NCBI GenBank assembly: GCA_945889365.1
Contig: CAMDBQ010000029.1
Span: forward strand, 1-11,307
Length of the DNA stretch: 11,307 nt
Source: Legionella genomosp. 1
GTDB lineage: Bacteria; Pseudomonadota; Gammaproteobacteria; Legionellales; Legionellaceae
Direction of reading: 5' to 3'
Of the stretch, positions 6,186-11,307 are shown piece by piece; the first letter of the stretch is position 1; each line of letters opens with the position of its first letter. A program made the translations under genes and the position numbers. The notes below the pieces were generated by a model. The model did no database searches and had not been told where the DNA came from. It saw only the letters and a program-made list of their open reading frames with translations.

Positions 6186-7206
6186 GAATACTCCATTGCA
6201 GGGTGCTGCCAGCGGCTAGTGGCACGACTTGATCATGACCGAAGGCTAAAGTTTGTGGGATGACCTGTGATGCCTTGGCCAGCTCGATCCGTTCACTCAG
6301 GATAGGCAATTGATAAAAATTAGCGCCGAATTGACTCATGAAGGCATCCAGTCTTGCCATTTGATTTAAATTATCAAACACTTGAGCATACATTGCCAAT
6401 GCAAAGGGTGCTGAATACACACCTGCACAACCGCAGGCACTTTCTTTGCTTTCTTTTGAATGAGGTGCGCTATCGGTCCCGGCGAAAAATTTGCTGTTCC
6501 CGCTGATAACCGCTTGCTGAAGTGCCATCTGGTCGCGCTGCTGCTTTAAAATAGGCAGGCAATAATAATGAGGCCTGATGCCTCCAGCGAGCAGGTGATT
6601 GCGGTTATATAATAAGTGATGGGGGGTGATGGTAGCCGCAACGGTTGCGGGTGCTTGCGTTACAAAATCAACTGCCGCTCGAGTGGAGATATGCTCTAAC
6701 ACCACGCGTAGCTTGGGGAAATTTCGAACCAATGGCGCAAGATAGGCATCTATAAACAAGGACTCTCGCGCAAAAATGTCACCATAAGTCACTTCACCAT
6801 GAATTTGCAAAACAAGATTATTTGATTGCATCACCTCAAGCAAAGGATACAGTGCGCGAACTGAATGAGCCCCTTGCTCAGAATTGGTTGTGGCACCCGC
6901 CGGATAAAGTTTCGCACCTAATATATGTGTGTGTGAAGTCATTGCATTTAAAGCATCAGGTGTTACGTTTTCATTCAGATAAAGTGTCATGTAGGGGATG
7001 AATGACTGATCTTTGCCGCGTGCCGCCAAGATGCGCTCGCGATACGCGTTAACAGCGACAACGGTGGTTAGTGCAGGGCTGAGATTAGGCATGACCAATG
7101 CACGTGCAAAATGATGGGCTGTTGCAGGCACCGTATGTTTCAATGCATCATTGTCGCGTAAATGCACATGCCAATCATCGGGACGAGTGATAGATAAAGT
7201 ACGCAA
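6172..7206 (-). CDS. pyrC: Dihydroorotase, PyrC type, with TTG start
   Basis: Zinc amidohydrolase that closes N-carbamoyl-L-aspartate to dihydroorotate, the third step of de novo pyrimidine synthesis. The 344-residue protein matches the E. coli-type (class II) enzyme. Metal and catalytic residues are H13 and H15 (DDWHVHLRD), the carboxylated lysine K99 (GAKLYPAGATTN), H136 (IHGEVT), H172 (LEHIST) and D245 (GTDSAPH). Substrate-binding and flexible-loop regions RPHYYCLPILK and ESACGCAG are conserved. The start must be TTG 7206: an in-frame TAA lies two codons upstream, the first internal ATG (M39) would remove the HxH motif, and AGGAG precedes the TTG with a 9-nt gap. The gene is followed by rnt with a 14-nt overlap, so both are probably made from one message. 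A good -10 box lies about 24 nt upstream. Confidence 0.95.
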   Translation of the reverse strand: MRTLSITRPDDWHVHLRDNDALKHTVPATAHHFARALVMPNLSPALTTVVAVNAYRERILAARGKDQSFIPYMTLYLNENVTPDALNAMTSHTHILGAKLYPAGATTNSEQGAHSVRALYPLLEVMQSNNLVLQIHGEVTYGDIFARESLFIDAYLAPLVRNFPKLRVVLEHISTRAAVDFVTQAPATVAATITPHHLLYNRNHLLAGGIRPHYYCLPILKQQRDQMALQQAVISGNSKFFAGTDSAPHSKESKESACGCAGVYSAPFALAMYAQVFDNLNQMARLDAFMSQFGANFYQLPILSERIELAKASQVIPQTLAFGHDQVVPLAAGSTLQWSIHEST

Positions 7207-7230
7207 GGCTTAAAGCTCCTGGAACGGAAA

Positions 7231-7236
7231 AGTATA
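7231..7236 (-). promoter_or_regulatory. Predicted -10 box of pyrC-rnt promoter
   Basis: Minus-strand TATACT at 7236-7231 lies about 24 nt upstream of the TTG start. The hexamer 17 bp further upstream (AACGGT) is a poor -35, so the promoter may be weak or need an activator. I do not see the leader hairpin used for CTP control in E. coli pyrC. Confidence 0.4.
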
Positions 7237-7274
7237 GGATAACATGATTTGTAACCGTTCAGATCCCCACATCG

Positions 7275-7298
7275 TTTAGCTGCCGCGCAGGAGCTAAA
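7275..7298. repeat. Hairpin containing a ribosome-site-like AGGAG
   Basis: TTTAGCT (7275-7281) pairs with AGCTAAA (7292-7298). CC/GG extends the stem past a single bulged G, leaving loop GCGCA. On the plus strand the AGGAG at 7289-7293 lies across the loop and 3' arm, just before ATG 7300. On the minus strand the element is upstream of the pyrC promoter, where it could be a protein-binding dyad instead. Confidence 0.4.
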
Positions 7299-7299
7299 A

Positions 7300-7434
7300 A
7301 TGAACACCACCAACAATTTATCGCGCTTTATTGTCTTTTATTCTATATTTTTTACAAAAGGCATTGACAATCAGGCAGTTTATTATAATTATAGTCTGAA
7401 CAGTCTGAATCATGGGCAACATCGGCCAAGGTGA
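7300..7434 (+). CDS. Possible 44-residue small protein or leader peptide
   Basis: ATG 7300 follows AGGAG with an ideal 6-nt gap and opens a 44-codon frame ending in TGA at 7432-7434. The product starts MNTTNNLSRF, has a short hydrophobic aromatic run (FIVFYSIFF, residues 10-18), too short for a confident membrane helix, and ends HGQHRPR. I recognise no family. Against it, the frame runs through AT-rich DNA containing a porin promoter candidate (7364-7392), and no good promoter was found upstream of 7290. The strong ribosome site is the main support. Confidence 0.22.
   Translation: MNTTNNLSRFIVFYSIFFTKGIDNQAVYYNYSLNSLNHGQHRPR
7364..7392 (+). promoter_or_regulatory. Upstream porin promoter candidate
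   Basis: A consensus -35 TTGACA (7364-7369) is followed by the AT-rich run 7381-7395. The -10 choice is unclear: AATTAT (7387-7392) gives 17 bp, while the better hexamer TATAAT (7384-7389) gives only 14 bp. Transcripts would carry a leader of about 200 nt that includes the whole downstream dyad. Confidence 0.35.
7393..7410. repeat. Two tandem 9-bp copies AGTCTGAAC/AGTCTGAAT
   Basis: AGTCTGAAC at 7393-7401 is directly repeated as AGTCTGAAT at 7402-7410 (8 of 9 identical), just after the upstream promoter candidate and about 53 bp before the main -35. Tandem half-sites one helical turn apart are a common regulator-binding layout, but two short copies could be chance. Confidence 0.35.
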
Positions 7435-7462
7435 CTGTAGGTATGAATTTATTCTGGGAATG

Positions 7463-7491
7463 TTGACATTGCGTACTTGAGGATTGATAAT
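7463..7491 (+). promoter_or_regulatory. Main predicted sigma70 promoter of the porin gene
   Basis: Consensus TTGACA (7463-7468) and GATAAT (7486-7491) with an exact 17-bp spacer match 11 of 12 consensus bases, the strongest promoter in the window. Transcription would start near 7498 and give a leader of about 100 nt. This suits an abundant envelope protein. Confidence 0.7.
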
Positions 7492-7504
7492 CTACTCAAG
7501 TACG
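7472..7504. promoter_or_regulatory. Dyad around the porin -10 box; candidate operator or leader hairpin
   Basis: CGTACTTGAG (7472-7481) lies in the promoter spacer and its exact complement CTCAAGTACG (7495-7504) covers the start point, so the two arms flank GATAAT. GATT (7482-7485) and AATC (7489-7492) can lengthen the stem with a 2-nt bulge. RNA from the downstream promoter would lack the left arm, which favours a DNA-binding role. RNA from the upstream promoter would form a 14-bp hairpin followed by GTTTTC. Confidence 0.6.
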
Positions 7505-7600
7505 TTTTCGGATTAGAGCGATAATGGCGTACTGAAGTCAGCACTAAGTTGTGGCTTTACAAAAAAACGGAAGTTTAATAATAAAAAGTGGAGATAAACT

Positions 7601-8593
7601 ATGTTAAATTTGAAAAAAACAGCTGTAGCTGTACTTGCTCTGGGTAGCAGTGCTGTATTCGCTGGTTCTATGGGTCCTGTTTGCAGCGCTGTGAACGTCA
7701 CTGTTCCTTGCGAGGCTACAGCATGGGATTTCGGTGCTAAAGCGCTGTATTTGAAACCTTCTTCTACCAATAACGTTGGATTCAGTCGTGTTAATGACCT
7801 TGGGTTTGATGACGCTAGTATTGCAAATGATCACACTGCAGGCTACAACTGGGGCTTCCAGATTGAAGGGTCTTATCATTTCAATACCGGTAATGACTTG
7901 AATATCAACTGGTATCATTTGAGCAAGTCTGAGTCACATACATTTGGTGAACAACCCGCTTTTGCGTTCAAAAAATCAGCAACAGTGTCCGTCTCATCAC
8001 TTGAGAAAGGCGCTGAACTCAGCATTGATCCTAAATGGGATGCGGTTAACTTCGAATTCGGCCAACACGTTGATTTCGGCGATAACAAAGCCATTCGTTT
8101 CCATGGCGGCGCTCAGTATGCTCGTTTAGCTAACACTGTAAATGCTAGCAGCGGTGTTCTAACTACTATTACCACTAATGGGGTTGCTACTAGTGTATCT
8201 GAATCTACTGCAACGACATACAACCCAACTTACAACGGTTTTGGTCCTCGTTTAGGTATGGACATGTCTTATGATTGGGGCAATGGTCTAGGTCTGTATG
8301 CTAATGGCGCAACTGCAATTCTGGCTGGCACACGTTCTTTCCAAGCCACATGGTCAGACGATCTGGGCAACTCAATCGGTGGCAGCCGTTCTAGCACCGT
8401 TATTGTTCCAGCAATTGATGCTAAATTAGGCGCAACTTACACTTATGCTATGGCGCAAGGTGATTTGACTCTGGATGCCGGTTGGATGTGGGTTAACTAC
8501 TTCAACGTTCATGCAAACCTAGAAGGCGACAACAATGACTTCGGCCTGCAAGGTCCGTTCATTGGTCTGAAATGGATGGGTAACGTTGCGTAA
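7601..8593 (+). CDS. Legionella-type major outer membrane protein (porin)
   Basis: Predicted outer-membrane beta-barrel porin of the Legionella MOMP family. Residues 1-21 form a signal peptide: a positive MLNLKK start, a hydrophobic core and a VFA|GS cleavage site. The mature start GSMGPVCSAVNVTVPCEATAWD, split here by C28 and C37, follows the Legionella MOMP pattern; in Legionella the porin is disulfide-linked and associated with peptidoglycan. Later landmarks are EGSYHFNTGND.N.NWYH, KWDAVN.EFGQ, FHGGAQYARL, NGFGPRLGMDM and YTYAMAQGDLTLDAGWMW, alternating as beta strands do. The 330-residue length fits the family. The C-terminus is GLKWMGNVA, without the terminal aromatic residue of classical BAM substrates. 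ATG 7601 has GGAG 7 nt upstream. It is a single-gene unit, with a strong promoter and terminator of its own, as expected for an abundant protein. Confidence 0.92.
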   Translation: MLNLKKTAVAVLALGSSAVFAGSMGPVCSAVNVTVPCEATAWDFGAKALYLKPSSTNNVGFSRVNDLGFDDASIANDHTAGYNWGFQIEGSYHFNTGNDLNINWYHLSKSESHTFGEQPAFAFKKSATVSVSSLEKGAELSIDPKWDAVNFEFGQHVDFGDNKAIRFHGGAQYARLANTVNASSGVLTTITTNGVATSVSESTATTYNPTYNGFGPRLGMDMSYDWGNGLGLYANGATAILAGTRSFQATWSDDLGNSIGGSRSSTVIVPAIDAKLGATYTYAMAQGDLTLDAGWMWVNYFNVHANLEGDNNDFGLQGPFIGLKWMGNVA

Positions 8594-8614
8594 TTTCACG
8601 TACCGGTTCCAATT

Positions 8615-8650
8615 AAAAAAGCCCATTACTTCAGTAATGGGCTTTTTTTT
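8615..8650. terminator. Rho-independent terminator after the porin gene
   Basis: GCCCATTAC (8621-8629) and GTAATGGGC (8634-8642) form a 9-bp stem with loop TTCA, followed by eight T (8643-8650). Six A (8615-8620) precede the stem, so it could also work on the minus strand. It starts 21 nt after the porin stop codon. Confidence 0.95.
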
Positions 8651-8680
8651 AGTTAAAAATCAAGCATTGTTGATGGAAGT

Positions 8681-8711
8681 CGCAGGGCCACCTCATGAAG
8701 GTGGCCCTGTG
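8681..8711. repeat. Second strong hairpin downstream of the porin terminator
   Basis: CGCAGGGCCACCT (8681-8693) pairs with AGGTGGCCCTGTG (8699-8711) as 13 bp, including one G-T pair, with loop CATGA. No T-run follows, so it is not an intrinsic terminator for plus-strand transcripts. It may back up the terminator 30 nt earlier or insulate prlC, and it lies just upstream of the likely prlC promoter. Confidence 0.6.
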
Positions 8712-8723
8712 TGTTGAACCCTC

Positions 8724-8752
8724 TTGCATATGATTAATGATGAGGGTATTTT
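8724..8752 (+). promoter_or_regulatory. Candidate promoter of prlC-gpx
   Basis: TTGCAT (8724-8729) and TATTTT (8747-8752) are 17 bp apart, a modest sigma70 match, with a start near 8759 and a leader of about 45 nt. ACCCTC (8718-8723) and GAGGGT (8742-8747) form a 6-bp dyad flanking the spacer. Confidence 0.35.
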
Positions 8753-8804
8753 AAACGCCTCAATCTGACGCATTGTCGGCGAAAAAATAACCATCGAGGA
8801 CATC

Positions 8805-10817
8805 ATGACTGCAATATCACTCCCTGAATTCAAGCACATCAACATAATTGACTTTACAGGCCGCCTGGCTACCCTGCTATCGAACAACACACAAAAATTG
8901 GCCGCTATACTGAAAGAAAACAAAGCCTTTACCTGGGCTAATCTCATGAATCCCCTGGATGATATGGATGATGAGCTTGAAAAATTTTGGTCTCCATTGG
9001 CTCATTTGCATGCAGTGGTTAATTCACCAGAACTGCGGGATTGCTATGAAGCGTGTCTGCCCTTGTTATCTGCTTATGAAACCGCAAGGGGCCATAATCA
9101 GGCACTGTATGAGGCAATTAAATCCCTTGATAAACAAACGCTGGATCAAACGCAATGCAAAATCGTAGATGATACTGTGCGTGATTTTGCATTATCCGGG
9201 GTGGCGCTGTCTACCAAGCATAAACAGCGGTTTGAAGCCATTTCAGCCAGACTATCAGATTTATCAAACCAGTTTGAAAATAACGTCCTGGATGCTGCCC
9301 ATGATTTTCAATTACATATAACGGATGAGGATCGACTGACAGGTTTGCCTGAACATGCCTTGCATAATGCTCGTGAGTTAGCCGAAGAAATAGGCTTGTC
9401 CGGTTGGGTGCTTACGCTGGAGTTTCCCTGTTATCTAGCCGTTGTAACTCACGCTCAAGATCGGCTGTTACGCGAGGAATTATACAAAGCATTTGTAACT
9501 CGCGCCTCAGATCAAGGTCCATCAGCGGGGAAATTTGATAATACGCCCGTTATGAATGAGATGTTAACCTTGAAGCATGAAAAAGCCAAATTACTGGGGT
9601 TTGCCAATTATGCCGAATTATCTTTGACGACTAAAATGGCCGATTCCACACAGACTGTGTTGCATTTTTTATCTGACTTAAGTCGACGCGCACACGGCCA
9701 AGCTGAAATTGAATTTAAACGGCTGCAAGAATTCGCCCGAGAATGTGAAGGATACTTAGAGCTGGCACCATGGGATATTGCCTATTTATCTGAAAAGAAA
9801 ATGCAAACCCGCTATGCGATATCGCAAGAAGAGTTACGCCCGTTTTTTCCATTATATAAAGTGATGGACGGGATGTTCAGTATCATCAATACCTTGTATG
9901 GCATGACGCTGGAAGAAGTGAAAGACGTTGATACCTGGTATACTGATGTGACGTGTTATCGCGTGATCGACAGTGAGCACAAAATGCGTGGCTACGTTTA
10001 TGTTGACCTATTTGCGCGTCCACACAAGCGAAGTGGTGCATGGATGGATTCTTGCCAAAGCAGGCGCAAGCTTGCAGGTGATGAAGTGCAATTACCGATC
10101 GCGACCGTAACGTGTAATTTCGCCAAAGCCGTAGGCAAAAAACCAGCCACTTTGTCGCATGATGAAGTCATCACCTTATTTCACGAATTCGGCCATTGTT
10201 TGCAACATGTTTTAACCCGTGTTGATTACTTGGGCGCATCAGGCATTAGTGGAGTTGAGTGGGACGCCGTTGAACTTCCCAGCCAACTTTTTGAAAACTG
10301 GTGCTGGGATTCACATGCGTTGCAATTATTAACCTCTCATGTGGAAACAGGGGAAACTTTGCCACTGGAGTTATTTAGCAAGTTGCTCAAAGTAAAAAAT
10401 TTCCAATCCGCAATGGGCATGATGCGGCAATTGGAGTTTTCGCTGTTTGATTTTAGAATTCATCAAGAATACAGTAACAATCCTGGGTTTGTCGCGTCAA
10501 TTATTGCTGATGTGCGTAAACAAACCACGGTTGTACCGATTGATCCCTGCAATCGTTTTCAACATAGTTTCAGCCATATATTTGGTGGTGGTTATGCGGC
10601 GGGGTATTACAGTTATAAATGGGCTGAAGTTCTCTCTAGCGATGCATTTGCCCGTTTTGAAGACGACGGCGTGTTTAATGCTGAAACAGGGCGTGATTTT
10701 TTGCGTTGCATACTTGAAGTGGGTGGCTCACGCAAAGCAGCCGATGCCTATCTCGCTTTTCGTGGACGTGAAGCAACCGTTGAAGCCTTGCTTAGGCATA
10801 ACGGAATTAATGCATGA
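8805..10817 (+). CDS. prlC: Oligopeptidase A (M3 zinc metallopeptidase)
   Basis: Cytosolic zinc endopeptidase of the thimet oligopeptidase family. It cleaves short peptides, including released signal peptides, and finishes protein turnover. The 670-residue product has the full M3 layout (E. coli PrlC 680). The helical N-terminal domain includes SPLAHLHAVVNSPELRDCYEACLPLLS, given here only as a landmark region at about 64-92, and RASDQGPSAGKFDN. The catalytic domain has HEFGH (zinc ligands H460 and H464, catalytic E461) and the third ligand E490 in WDAVELPSQ. Also conserved are SHIFGGGYAAGYYSYKWAEV and FRGREA near the end. Odd points are C465 and Q467 in HEFGHCLQH, where E. coli has G and H; neither is a primary zinc ligand. 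ATG 8805 has GAGGA 4 nt upstream. It shares ATGA with the next gene, so the two are translationally coupled. Confidence 0.96.
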   Translation: MTAISLPEFKHINIIDFTGRLATLLSNNTQKLAAILKENKAFTWANLMNPLDDMDDELEKFWSPLAHLHAVVNSPELRDCYEACLPLLSAYETARGHNQALYEAIKSLDKQTLDQTQCKIVDDTVRDFALSGVALSTKHKQRFEAISARLSDLSNQFENNVLDAAHDFQLHITDEDRLTGLPEHALHNARELAEEIGLSGWVLTLEFPCYLAVVTHAQDRLLREELYKAFVTRASDQGPSAGKFDNTPVMNEMLTLKHEKAKLLGFANYAELSLTTKMADSTQTVLHFLSDLSRRAHGQAEIEFKRLQEFARECEGYLELAPWDIAYLSEKKMQTRYAISQEELRPFFPLYKVMDGMFSIINTLYGMTLEEVKDVDTWYTDVTCYRVIDSEHKMRGYVYVDLFARPHKRSGAWMDSCQSRRKLAGDEVQLPIATVTCNFAKAVGKKPATLSHDEVITLFHEFGHCLQHVLTRVDYLGASGISGVEWDAVELPSQLFENWCWDSHALQLLTSHVETGETLPLELFSKLLKVKNFQSAMGMMRQLEFSLFDFRIHQEYSNNPGFVASIIADVRKQTTVVPIDPCNRFQHSFSHIFGGGYAAGYYSYKWAEVLSSDAFARFEDDGVFNAETGRDFLRCILEVGGSRKAADAYLAFRGREATVEALLRHNGINA

Positions 10818-11290
10818 CCACATTATATGATATTGCTGTTACCACGATTGACGGCAAAGAAACAACACTCAAACCTTATCAGGGGCGAGTGTTGTTAATT
10901 GTTAATGTAGCGAGTCGCTGCGGTTTTACACCGCAGTACGCTGAACTTGAAGTGCTCTATAGAGCATATGAATCAAGAGGACTCACTGTTCTAGGCTTTC
11001 CATGCGACCAGTTTCTGCATCAAGAACCCGGCGGCAACGAAGAAATAAAAGCCTTCACTGACAGTTGTTTTCGCATAACATTTCCCATGTACGCAAAAAT
11101 AGATGTCAATGGCAAACACAGGGCGCCGTTGTATGAGTACTTAGTCACACACATTGAAAAGAGACCATTAAAATGTATCCCCTGGAATTTCTCAAAAATA
11201 CTGGTTGACACCAATGGCCGCGTATTACGCCGCTATTTACCGATCACGTCATTCAAAACTATTAAGAAAGATCTGGAGAAGATGCTTTGA
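10814..11290 (+). CDS. gpx: Glutathione peroxidase family protein (Cys-type, BtuE-like)
   Basis: Thioredoxin-fold peroxidase of the glutathione peroxidase family that reduces H2O2 and lipid or organic hydroperoxides. Bacterial Cys forms often use thioredoxin rather than glutathione. The 158-residue product has the catalytic tetrad: peroxidatic C36 in NVASRCGFTPQY, Q70 in HQEPGGNEE, and W124 and N125 in IPWNFSKILVD. C85 in FTDSCFRITFPM lies where thioredoxin-dependent members carry the resolving cysteine. The usual GFPCNQF signature reads GFPCDQF here (D65). It has no signal peptide, so it is probably cytosolic. The start overlaps the prlC stop as ATGA (10814-10817), which indicates coupled translation. 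A GC-rich inverted sequence begins right after the stop, but the window ends there. Confidence 0.93.
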   Translation: MTTLYDIAVTTIDGKETTLKPYQGRVLLIVNVASRCGFTPQYAELEVLYRAYESRGLTVLGFPCDQFLHQEPGGNEEIKAFTDSCFRITFPMYAKIDVNGKHRAPLYEYLVTHIEKRPLKCIPWNFSKILVDTNGRVLRRYLPITSFKTIKKDLEKML

Positions 11291-11307
11291 CCTCGACGCG
11301 GTCGTGG

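Larger units (their letters stand above)
7207..7600. other. 394-nt intergenic regulatory region between pyrC and porin gene
   Basis: This divergent gap holds the pyrC promoter at its left end, a hairpin and a possible 44-codon ORF, two porin promoter candidates, a short tandem repeat, a dyad around the main -10 box and a leader of about 100 nt. It is visibly AT-rich from 7320 to 7395. No RNA gene or known riboswitch was recognised. Confidence 0.6.

Noticed and set aside
7513..7918. Minus-strand frames over the porin leader and 5' end
   Set aside because: They are opposite the signal peptide and first strands of the porin and have no independent support.
10447..10830. 127-codon plus-strand frame over the end of prlC
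   Set aside because: It is an out-of-frame shadow of the strongly conserved M3 catalytic domain, with no ribosome site.

Overview
The window looks like chromosomal DNA of a gammaproteobacterium in or near the order Legionellales (Legionella/Coxiella relatives). The best evidence is the outer-membrane porin at 7601-8593. Its signal peptide and the cysteine-containing start of the mature chain follow the Legionella major outer membrane protein pattern. The other proteins resemble gammaproteobacterial orthologues throughout. All assignments come from reading the sequence and from remembered family motifs; no database search was run.

Layout: (1) 1-2604, plus strand: the 3' part of rnr (RNase R, start outside the window) overlaps rlmB (23S rRNA methyltransferase). 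A palindrome at 2602-2632 closes this unit. (2) 4394-2641, minus strand: sodB then argD, 8 nt apart. (3) 4533-5478, plus strand: grxD (CGFS monothiol glutaredoxin) then a typical 2-Cys peroxiredoxin. Units 2 and 3 diverge from a 138-nt region with back-to-back sigma70-like promoters and a small palindrome between them. (4) 7206-5562, minus strand: pyrC (TTG start) overlapping rnt (RNase T). This unit converges on the peroxiredoxin, and the gap holds a 69-bp almost perfect inverted repeat. (5) 7207-7600: a 394-nt regulatory region with tandem promoter candidates, a dyad around the porin -10 box and a possible 44-codon ORF. (6) 7601-8593: the porin, ending in a textbook intrinsic terminator. (7) 8805-11290: prlC (oligopeptidase A) and a glutathione peroxidase joined by an ATGA overlap.

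Two themes recur. One is oxidative defence: superoxide dismutase, a thiol peroxidase, a glutaredoxin and a glutathione-peroxidase-type enzyme lie within about 7.5 kb. SodB makes H2O2 from superoxide, and the peroxiredoxin and Gpx can remove it. The other is RNA maturation and turnover: RNase R, RlmB and RNase T. ArgD, PyrC and PrlC are housekeeping enzymes.

I see no mobile element, CRISPR array, tRNA/rRNA gene, defence system or secretion-system locus. The genes are conventional. The points that deserve a second look are in the intergenic DNA (porin promoter dyad, 69-bp inverted repeat, sodB/grxD palindrome) and in a few departures from family norms: RNase R without its basic tail, RNase T with changed substrate-contact residues, and a TTG start for pyrC.
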